Both the position numbers and the translations under genes were made by a program. DNA of 64,000 nucleotides, taken from contig NZ_FPIP01000011.1 of NCBI RefSeq assembly GCF_900119075.1, positions 1 through 64,000 on the forward strand, in the 5' to 3' direction. Below the pieces are notes generated by a model that saw only the letters and a program-made list of their open reading frames with translations, had not been told where the DNA came from and searched no databases. Origin of the DNA: Ruminococcus flavefaciens (lineage in GTDB: Bacteria > Bacillota > Clostridia > Oscillospirales > Ruminococcaceae). The stretch's first letter is position 1; the number at the start of each line of letters is the position of its first letter. This document shows positions 58,405 to 64,000 of the stretch, in pieces.

Positions 58405-59466
58405 TCATGAACCTATGAGACTCTGGTCAAAAGCAAACAGTGCTTCGTTTATTTCATAGATATTATAATTGCTGCGTTCGATAAAATAGCGGATTATCAG
58501 GTCAAACTTCAGGCTGTCTGACAGAGCAAAGCCCGCTTTTTTCAGCAGTTCCTCAGTTTCACCGAGGTCAAGTTCAAGGGCTACTGCAAAAGCAACTGCG
58601 GTCTGCTTTTTAGGCTTGTAGTTCTTGTCACTGCGTATTTTTGAAAAGAGCTTGCGGTCAATATTGGCTTTTTTATAAGTCTCCACATCGGTCATGCCTT
58701 TTTCGTCTATGAGTCTGAGCAGAGCTTCCGAAAAGGATTCGTCATGGGTTTTCAGCATATTTTCAAGGTCGGCGCTGGTTTCACAGCAGATATCTTCTTC
58801 GGGCATGATATTTGCGGAGCTTTCTTTCATGCTTTCCTTTTTTCTGCCGAATAATCCGCTTGGTTTTGCGCCTGCAAGCTGGTACGTTCCGATTACCGAG
58901 GCGCCGCTCCTGTTTCTCCTGTCACGGTCAGCACATTTCTTTGCGTAAGTGTCGCTTATATACTGCCTTATCTCGCCGACTATGCCTGAGCTGACCTCAA
59001 AGGAGTCCTTATCGAATATGACAAGTGTGATATCCATATCATTTTCGTCAAGGAAGCTTCTGAATTCGGAAACAGCCACATCAAGAGCCTTATCCTTCGG
59101 ATAGCCGTATATTCCCGATGAAATAAGAGGGAAAGCCACGCTTTCACAGTCATTTTTCTTTGCAAGCTCAAGGGAATTCCTGTAGCATGAACGCAGGAAC
59201 TCTTCCTCACAGCGATCACCGCCGTGCCAAACAGGACCTACAGTATGTATGATATATTTACAGTCGAGAGCATATCCCTTTGTAAGCTTTGCTTCTCCTG
59301 TTTTACAGCCGCCGAGAGTTCTGCATTCCGCAAGAAGCTGCGGACCTGCCGCATGATGTATAGCACCGTCAACTCCGCCGCCTCCTAACAGCGATGAATT
59401 CGCAGCGTTGACGATAGCGTCGGCTTTGACCTTTGTTATATCGTTCCTTATAATTCTGAAAGGCAT
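58405..59466 (-). CDS. macro-domain protein with C-terminal helix-turn-helix-like region
   Basis: 353 aa. The macro domain (1-170) has [30 protein letters not shown] and [11 protein letters not shown], so it binds or removes ADP-ribose. The tail (about 245-353) contains [21 protein letters not shown], then a region ([20 protein letters not shown]) resembling an XRE-like helical module, and [13 protein letters not shown] at the end. The linker is polar. It probably reverses ADP-ribosylation or senses its products. RBS AGGGAGG. Same strand as the vWA gene. Confidence 0.85.
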   Translation of the reverse strand: MPFRIIRNDITKVKADAIVNAANSSLLGGGGVDGAIHHAAGPQLLAECRTLGGCKTGEAKLTKGYALDCKYIIHTVGPVWHGGDRCEEEFLRSCYRNSLELAKKNDCESVAFPLISSGIYGYPKDKALDVAVSEFRSFLDENDMDITLVIFDKDSFEVSSGIVGEIRQYISDTYAKKCADRDRRNRSGASVIGTYQLAGAKPSGLFGRKKESMKESSANIMPEEDICCETSADLENMLKTHDESFSEALLRLIDEKGMTDVETYKKANIDRKLFSKIRSDKNYKPKKQTAVAFAVALELDLGETEELLKKAGFALSDSLKFDLIIRYFIERSNYNIYEINEALFAFDQSLIGS

Positions 59467-59715
59467 ACATACAACCTCCCTTTCACTCTGATTTATAAAA
59501 TTATACCATACCTGTCGCAGATTATCAATACTTATACATATAATGCGTAATATTACATAAAACAGGTATTTTAATCTGAAAGGATTATATAAGTGAAAGA
59601 GCTGTCAAGGCAGGCGATACAACATTATAAAAGCAGCAGTAGCATATATAACTACTGCTGCTTATGTCCTACTGCGTATAACAGTAATCGTCCGATCCGA
59701 AATAGTTTTTATCGG
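59467..59715. other. AT-rich intergenic space with terminator
   Basis: AAGCAGCAGTAG / CTACTGCTGCTT (about 59628-59660) with TTTTATAA on the minus strand ends the upstream minus-strand unit. A 42-codon GTG-started ORF through this hairpin was rejected. Confidence 0.5.
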
Positions 59716-59925
59716 TCATAGTTCGGAATAATACCTGAGAAATTCTTCTGTACAGGCGGCTTTTGCCATTGGCGCGGACTGCCACACAAGCTCGCCCTCA
59801 CATTCAAGGCTGAGCACATAGCCGTCGCACTGATTCCAGCCGTATAAAAGATAGTCTCTGCCGTTATGGGAAAAGCTCAGTTCATCGTCTGCGACAAGAG
59901 CTTTTCTGAGTTCATTCGTGCTCAT
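59716..59925 (-). CDS. small hypothetical protein (69 aa)
   Basis: 69 aa, mixed alpha/beta (MSTNELRKALVADDELSF, RDYLLYGWNQCDGYVLSL). It is not recognised. Its start overlaps the end of the YunG-like gene by 14 bp and it is the last gene of a unit running from the amidotransferase, which supports it being real. Confidence 0.5.
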   Translation of the reverse strand: MSTNELRKALVADDELSFSHNGRDYLLYGWNQCDGYVLSLECEGELVWQSAPMAKAACTEEFLRYYSEL

Positions 59926-60361
59926 GATTCATCTCCGTAAATTCTTTCAGTTTTGCTTTGAGATATTCATATCTCTCACGTTTTTCTGCTTTTGAAAAAT
60001 GTACTTCTCTGAACTGCTCGGGATTATCGGTATAGTCAAGTATTTCATCGCCGAACTGCTCGCTTGTAAGGTCGAATACCACATCTCCCACAACATTGTA
60101 GCAGTGGTAGTTCCCTTTTGGCCTGAGAACTCCGTAAACCTTTCCGCCGAAGATATCCTGCGCTAAAAAAGCGGTTACGGCGCACTGTCCGAGAGTCATA
60201 TTCTCCTTGCTCCACTTGAAGCGCAGACGGGGAGCGCAGGTATACTCGCACCATATCTCCGCAAGGGCGTCATATAGCTTCTGCGGCGTATCTATGCCCT
60301 TGAAGTCATTATTTACCGGCGGTACCAAAGCGTTTTCCCAGCCGTAGAAATTATAGCTCAT
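59912..60361 (-). CDS. YunG-like hypothetical protein
   Basis: 149 aa. LGQCAVTAFLAQDIFGGKVYG, then NYHCYNVVGDVVFDLTSEQFG fits the YunG-type family (Cys, His and Asp in papain-like order). A cysteine-protease-like or binding fold is possible; the function is unknown. It starts 8 bp after the amidotransferase stop. Confidence 0.65.
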   Translation of the reverse strand: MSYNFYGWENALVPPVNNDFKGIDTPQKLYDALAEIWCEYTCAPRLRFKWSKENMTLGQCAVTAFLAQDIFGGKVYGVLRPKGNYHCYNVVGDVVFDLTSEQFGDEILDYTDNPEQFREVHFSKAEKRERYEYLKAKLKEFTEMNHEHE

Positions 60362-60369
60362 AATTCACC

Positions 60370-61128
60370 TCATATATACATTGCGTCCATTGCCGTGATA
60401 TACTCAAGGGGCGGAACGAAAGTGCCCTTATGACGGTCTCCGCGATATACCTCTCTGCCGTGCTTGTAGGCGATGACCTGCGCCATTGGAAACGGTATCC
60501 AAACGCCGTCATCAAGGGGCTTTGTGGCGAAAATAATACCGCTTTCAAGCCTTTTGAAGCACAGCGTATTTTTCAGATTCTTGTGTACATAGAGCATATC
60601 GCCGTCGTATATCATCAGATTCAGCTTGTTCCGCGGAGCGTTCTCCACTATGAAATGATTTACTATCTCAAAGCGTTCATGCTCCTTGGGAATAGCCCGT
60701 GAGATATGCTCGTTCATATAGTCGAGAAGTGAAAGGAAGAAGCGCTCGGAGTCCGTATCCCCCTGCTGTGCGGCAGAATAACGATGATTATGCCTGCCGT
60801 TGAAGATAGTGCCGTTGTGGATAAGAGTCCATTCTCTGCCCGAAATATCCCTGCCTGTGAAAGGGTGGCAGTTGTTCTCGTTTATAGAACCGACGGTGGC
60901 AAATCTTATATGTGCGAGGAGGTTTTTCTGCGGAGCAAGACTATCTATCATATCGCCGAGAAAAGAGCTTTCAGCGGCGCAGACAGGCTCTTTCAGAATG
61001 ACTCTGCCGACGTTTTCGTACATCATTCCCCAGCCGTGAGGATTGCTTCTGCTGTGAGCAAAAAAACTGCGCAGATAGTCAGATATATCCGTATTTTTTT
61101 CCGAAGTGAAGCCCAGAAGCTCGCACAT
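60370..61128 (-). CDS. class II glutamine amidotransferase (YafJ-like)
   Basis: 252 aa. The N-terminal nucleophile is Cys2 in MCELLGFTS; NPHGWGMMYE and RFATVGSINENNCHPF carry the glutamine-binding residues, and HNGTIF follows. There is no synthase domain, so this is a free-standing Ntn hydrolase that releases ammonia or cleaves gamma-glutamyl bonds. It neighbours glutamate-cysteine ligase, so gamma-glutamyl substrates are conceivable, as for EgtC or DUG3 relatives. Confidence 0.85.
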   Translation of the reverse strand: MCELLGFTSEKNTDISDYLRSFFAHSRSNPHGWGMMYENVGRVILKEPVCAAESSFLGDMIDSLAPQKNLLAHIRFATVGSINENNCHPFTGRDISGREWTLIHNGTIFNGRHNHRYSAAQQGDTDSERFFLSLLDYMNEHISRAIPKEHERFEIVNHFIVENAPRNKLNLMIYDGDMLYVHKNLKNTLCFKRLESGIIFATKPLDDGVWIPFPMAQVIAYKHGREVYRGDRHKGTFVPPLEYITAMDAMYI

Positions 61129-61156
61129 TTATTTCACCGCCTTGTCTGATTATCAA

Positions 61157-62305
61157 TTACTTTGCAGAAGCCGATACAATTGAGGTTTTGAAATGATTTC
61201 TGCCGAGTATTTTTTCTTTCTCAAATGCAATTATTTCAAGTGCCTTTTCGTTGTCCGAGAAATGCTTTTCCATTTCCTCGATGACCTCAAGTCCGCGCTC
61301 TAAAAGCTTTGTATCGGGCTCAAGAAGTGCCGCGTTTTTATGGTCGCGGACAGACTTTTCCTGGAGCTCGGGAGCAAAGTCGAAATCGGCTTGCGAGAGC
61401 AGATAAAGTATGAGCAGATGAGCAAATTCAAGGTCTCTGCTGTCGATTCCGAGAGCTGCGGAGGGATTGAGGTCGAACATTCTCAGCTCGATGTGGTCAA
61501 CGCCCTTTGCCGCAAGATTTTCAAGGGTATTCACGCCCTTTGGCTTCAAACGTATAGGCAGATACAGCTCGCTTGCGGAGTACAGTGAACCCGTCACGAT
61601 ATGCTTCTTGATACTGCCTGTGAACGTCTTTAAGCTCCTGTGGTCAAGTATGGGCAGGAACTTGTTCCAGTAGCCCCGTTTGCTGTTTCGCAGGGACGAA
61701 TATTCACTCATAATTATACCGCTTTTTCCGTCTTTGTCAAGAGAGGCGTCATAATATGGGCTTGCCGCCGTAAGCAGCACCAGAAGCCAGCTATGCACCA
61801 TAAGCTGCTTGTAAAGCCTGAGATAAAACTCGTCGCGGAATGTGTGGAAGTCCTCGTTATTTGTATTGAGCTCGCGGAGAAATTCCTCTGCAAATGAGAA
61901 ATTGAAGTGTATCCCCGAGAAAAGCATGAGCTTTTTGCCGTATTTCTGCTGTAACACCTCACGGTATGCGCGTTTCGAGGAATGGTCGCCTGTGAAGTCT
62001 GCAATGGGTATATCCTTCTCGCTGTCAAAGTGCGGCGGATTGCTGTACAGCCATATGCTCTCGCCGTTTTTTGCAAGCTCCTCACGGGTTCTTTTGTCAA
62101 GCTCCGCAAGAGCTTCAACAGCCTCGTCAACGCTGTGGCAGACAGGAGTTACGAGCTCCACCTGATTCTCGCAGAAGTCACGGGTGATATGCTCGTCATT
62201 GCCGAAAGGGTGGGGAGTCTGAGCAAGTCTGCCCTGACCGTCCACACGGAGAGTTTCACGCTCAATGCCGAATTTTCCGCTGTAATAATATTTACTTGTG
62301 GTCAT
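61157..62305 (-). CDS. gshA: glutamate-cysteine ligase
   Basis: 382 aa. It makes gamma-glutamylcysteine from glutamate, cysteine and ATP. Seen: KFGIERETLRVDGQGRLAQ, TPHPFG, ITRDFCENQVELVTP, GIHFNFSF and HIELRMFDLNPSA. It is shorter than the E. coli enzyme (about 518), with no GshB partner domain as in GshF, so the end product here may be gamma-glutamylcysteine unless gshB is elsewhere. The second ATG is used. It overlaps none but follows the ACT gene by 10 bp. Confidence 0.88.
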   Translation of the reverse strand: MTTSKYYYSGKFGIERETLRVDGQGRLAQTPHPFGNDEHITRDFCENQVELVTPVCHSVDEAVEALAELDKRTREELAKNGESIWLYSNPPHFDSEKDIPIADFTGDHSSKRAYREVLQQKYGKKLMLFSGIHFNFSFAEEFLRELNTNNEDFHTFRDEFYLRLYKQLMVHSWLLVLLTAASPYYDASLDKDGKSGIIMSEYSSLRNSKRGYWNKFLPILDHRSLKTFTGSIKKHIVTGSLYSASELYLPIRLKPKGVNTLENLAAKGVDHIELRMFDLNPSAALGIDSRDLEFAHLLILYLLSQADFDFAPELQEKSVRDHKNAALLEPDTKLLERGLEVIEEMEKHFSDNEKALEIIAFEKEKILGRNHFKTSIVSASAK

Positions 62306-62315
62306 AAATATCACC

Positions 62316-62561
62316 TCAGATATCTGTAATTCTTACCTGCCGAACATTTTTTATCCTGCGGAGCCTGCGTGAAACAGCTTCATCTTCGGAAGCAGTCTCA
62401 AAGCAGATATCGGCAGTAAAATGCGAAACGAGGGTATTCTGTTCGTCTGTCACTACATTGGCTGTATGGGTTATGATATTGCCGTTAAGGCGTCTGATGA
62501 CGTTGGATATTTCGCCTACAAGACCTATCCTGTCAATGGAAATCACTTCAATTCGCTTCAT
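62316..62561 (-). CDS. ACT domain protein
   Basis: 81 aa, one ACT domain: IEVISIDRIGLVGEISNVIRRLNGNIITHTANVV, beta-alpha-beta-beta-alpha-beta order. ACT modules bind amino acids. It is the first gene after an attenuator-like leader and directly precedes glutamate-cysteine ligase, so it may sense an amino acid such as cysteine for the operon. That link is inferred. Confidence 0.8.
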   Translation of the reverse strand: MKRIEVISIDRIGLVGEISNVIRRLNGNIITHTANVVTDEQNTLVSHFTADICFETASEDEAVSRRLRRIKNVRQVRITDI

Positions 62562-62587
62562 ATTTATCAGCTCCTGTAAATAAAAAT

Positions 62588-62608
62588 AGTCTGCCTCCGC
62601 GGCAGACT
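62588..62608 (-). terminator. attenuator terminator before the ACT gene
   Basis: AGTCTGCC / GGCAGACT, loop 5, followed on the minus strand by ATTTTTATTT, 27 bp before the ACT gene. An earlier TCTGCC (about 62619-62624) can compete for GGCAGA, giving an antiterminator. Confidence 0.7.
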
Positions 62609-62631
62609 GTTTGCTTACAGGCAGAAAAAGC

Positions 62632-62694
62632 CTATGATACAGAAAGCACGGGGCTCGTTATACAAATATTCACTTTACACATATGTACCTGCAT
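62632..62694 (-). CDS. putative 20-residue leader peptide
   Basis: MQVHMCKVNICITSPVLSVS. ATG 7 bases after GGAGG, stop 24 bp before the terminator stem. Two Cys codons occur in 20. Consensus promoter 43 bp upstream. The order promoter, leader ORF, alternative hairpins and terminator is that of a translation-dependent attenuator. Confidence 0.55.
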   Translation of the reverse strand: MQVHMCKVNICITSPVLSVS

Positions 62695-62736
62695 AACAAA
62701 CACCTCCGTTAATGCATACTAATTTACTATGTTTAT

Positions 62737-62765
62737 ATTATACTATAATATGCATACTTTGTCAA
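62737..62765 (-). promoter_or_regulatory. promoter of the leader-ACT-gshA operon
   Basis: On the minus strand TTGACA (62760-62765), 17 bp, TATAAT (62737-62742). The spacer and flank contain repeats ATGCATA...TATGCAT (62713-62757). Confidence 0.85.
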
Positions 62766-62820
62766 TAGGATTTCTGTGAATTGGTTATTGACTTTTACTC
62801 TTAGCGGCTATATAATCATA

Positions 62821-63627
62821 TTATAACAAGCTGCAAGCCTGCTGTTCCTCGTCGAAAAGCTCGGTTACAGTCGGATCATCGCCGCATATCGGACAGGTCG
62901 GAACTCTTTTCGGCAGCTTTACTTTGCGCCATTCCATTTTAAGTCCGTCAAAGATAAGCATACTTCCTGTGAGAAGCTCCCCCTGACCTGTGATGTACTT
63001 CACGGCTTCAAGAGCCTGCATAGAACCGATCACTCCAGCCATTGCACCGATAACTCCTGCTTCGCGGCAGCCGGGGACTGCGTCCTTCGGCGGCGGAGCT
63101 TCAAATATACAGCGGTAGCAGGGACCTTTTTCGGGGACGTATGTCATAAGCTGTCCCTCAAAGCGCAGGATACCTGCGTGACAAAAGGGCTTGCGTCCCA
63201 GCACACAGGCGTCGTTTATGAGGAACTTTGTGGGGAAGTTGTCCGCACCGTCGATTATGAAGTCGTAATCCGCTATCATATCTGCGATGTTTTTGCTGTT
63301 TACGTATTCGTGATAAGTTATAACTTCAACATCGGGATTGAGGGCTTTTATGGTCTCAGCAGCGGACTGCACCTTTGTTTTGCCCACATCATCGGTGGCG
63401 TGTATTATCTGCCTTTGCAGGTTTGAAGGCTCCACGTTATCGCAGTCGGCAATGCCGATAGTTCCCACGCCTGCGGCTGCAAGGTACATCGCGGCAGGTG
63501 CGCCGAGACCGCCTGCGCCTATGATGAGCACCTTTGCGGCAAGGAGCTTCTTCTGCCCCCTCACGCCGATTTCTTTTAATGTGATGTGTCTCGAATAGCG
63601 TTCGAGCTGTTGGTCTGTTAAAGCCAT
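62821..63627 (-). CDS. MoeB/ThiF/HesA-family sulfur-carrier adenylyltransferase
   Basis: 268 aa from MALTDQQLERYSRHI with GGGAGG upstream; the 63 upstream codons overlap the divergent gene and are rejected. E1-like fold: IIGAGGLGAPAAMYLAAAGVG, DCDNVEPSNLQRQI, IDGADNF, PCYRCIFE and the C-terminal zinc pair CPIC with the earlier Cys pair. It activates the C-terminal Gly of ThiS/MoaD-like proteins. It is divergent from a rhodanese, which often supplies the sulfur. Confidence 0.9.
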   Translation of the reverse strand: MALTDQQLERYSRHITLKEIGVRGQKKLLAAKVLIIGAGGLGAPAAMYLAAAGVGTIGIADCDNVEPSNLQRQIIHATDDVGKTKVQSAAETIKALNPDVEVITYHEYVNSKNIADMIADYDFIIDGADNFPTKFLINDACVLGRKPFCHAGILRFEGQLMTYVPEKGPCYRCIFEAPPPKDAVPGCREAGVIGAMAGVIGSMQALEAVKYITGQGELLTGSMLIFDGLKMEWRKVKLPKRVPTCPICGDDPTVTELFDEEQQACSLL

Positions 63628-63652
63628 TTTTGCCTCCCGAAAGGAAATTGAT

Positions 63653-63955
63653 ATGAAAAGTATAAATGCGGCGGAACTATCCGCTCTTGATATGGAAAAA
63701 GCGCTTCTTCTCGACATAAGAAGCCGCGAAGAATTTGAAAACAACGGTATAAAGGGCTCGGTAAATGTGCCCTTTGACGAGATATCTACGGGACTATCAA
63801 AGCTCCCCAAGGACAAGCCTGTCTACGTGCTGTGCAGAACGGGCGACCTCAGCGAAGAAGTCGCCGAAATACTTGAAGACCGCGGATATGACGTATATAA
63901 TGTGGAGGGCGGTCACGCCGCATATATCGTAAGTCTTGCAAGTGCCAAGCTGTAA
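63653..63955 (+). CDS. rhodanese-like sulfurtransferase domain protein
   Basis: 100 aa, a single rhodanese domain. LLLDIRSREEFENNGIKGSVNVPFDEI, then VYVLCRTGDLSEE with the persulfide Cys in the CRTGD loop. RBS GAAAGGAAAT. Only 25 bp separate its start from that of the divergent MoeB/ThiF gene, so the promoters must lie partly inside the genes or the spacing is regulatory. It probably provides persulfide sulfur for the partner. Confidence 0.9.
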   Translation: MKSINAAELSALDMEKALLLDIRSREEFENNGIKGSVNVPFDEISTGLSKLPKDKPVYVLCRTGDLSEEVAEILEDRGYDVYNVEGGHAAYIVSLASAKL

Positions 63956-64000
63956 ATACAATTCCTACTTGTTTAATAAGTATAGCATATACACATCGGC

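Noticed and set aside
59594..59722. 42-codon GTG-started ORF with AAAGG upstream
   Set aside because: It runs through a terminator hairpin, and its product is low complexity (Ser/Tyr/Cys from the stem).
1..64000. CRISPR arrays
   Set aside because: The direct repeats seen are single pairs or dispersed palindromes; there is no regularly spaced repeat-spacer series and no cas gene.

Overview
The window looks like part of the chromosome of a Ruminococcus-like member of the Oscillospirales (low-to-middle GC Firmicutes). The reasons are Firmicutes-type promoters and GGAGG ribosome-binding sites, a CIRCE-controlled hsp20, HydF, a malate dehydrogenase/malic enzyme pair, spoVA genes and families typical of rumen and gut cocci. 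No species can be fixed from the sequence alone. All identifications come from reading the translations and motifs; no database search was possible.

Region 1 (1-14900, nearly all on the minus strand). The 5' end of a 16S rRNA gene with two tandem consensus promoters is followed by a scattered arginine biosynthesis cluster: argG, then GNAT and guanine-deaminase-like genes, argH, argC, argJ, argB, argD and argF. Passenger genes sit between the arg genes: an orphan CdiI-like immunity gene, three related membrane proteins with a YAITDKR-like motif, and a LURP-one-like gene. Between them the arg genes cover acetylglutamate to arginine, with ArgJ recycling the acetyl group.

Region 2 (14900-30660). 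This is housekeeping and accessory chromosome: malate dehydrogenase (LDH-like, but with Arg at the specificity position) and malic enzyme, the HydF hydrogenase maturase, an acyltransferase, a solitary MazF, a P-type Ca2+ ATPase, SpoVAD/SpoVAE, a lipoprotein, three zinc-ribbon membrane proteins with pilin-like helices, and an auxin-efflux-type carrier. A family of short GGGGCG...CGCCCCTACA palindromes is scattered through the intergenic spaces.

Region 3 (30660-about 49500) is the accessory island. tRNA-Met and tRNA-Glu are followed by a mobilizable element of about 13.8 kb, bounded by 25-bp direct copies of the tRNA-Glu 3' end (30815-30839 and 44618-44642). It carries a tyrosine integrase, an excisionase, relaxase/MobC genes with a second gene nested in the relaxase, a RepA-like ATPase, a structured non-coding stretch, a FokI-like type IIS restriction-modification system with a split methyltransferase, and an AT-rich SIR2-P-loop-repeat protein. 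A second, decayed element with a closely related integrase and a frameshifted excisionase abuts the second att copy. Beyond it lie a kinase/methyltransferase pair and an AT-rich protein that appears to join an inactivated tyrosine-recombinase fold to a zinc ribbon and a DUF3883 nuclease-like domain. This island is the best place to look for undescribed defence biology.

Region 4 (49500-64000) is chromosome again: GNAT, CIRCE-hsp20, a TetR regulator sharing one symmetric promoter with a DsbA/metallo-hydrolase/nitroreductase operon, a pantothenate operon (a possible PanG-type reductase, then panB, panC and panD), a vWA protein and a macro-domain protein, a class II amidotransferase, an ACT-domain/glutamate-cysteine ligase operon preceded by an apparent leader-peptide attenuator, and a MoeB/ThiF enzyme divergent from a rhodanese.
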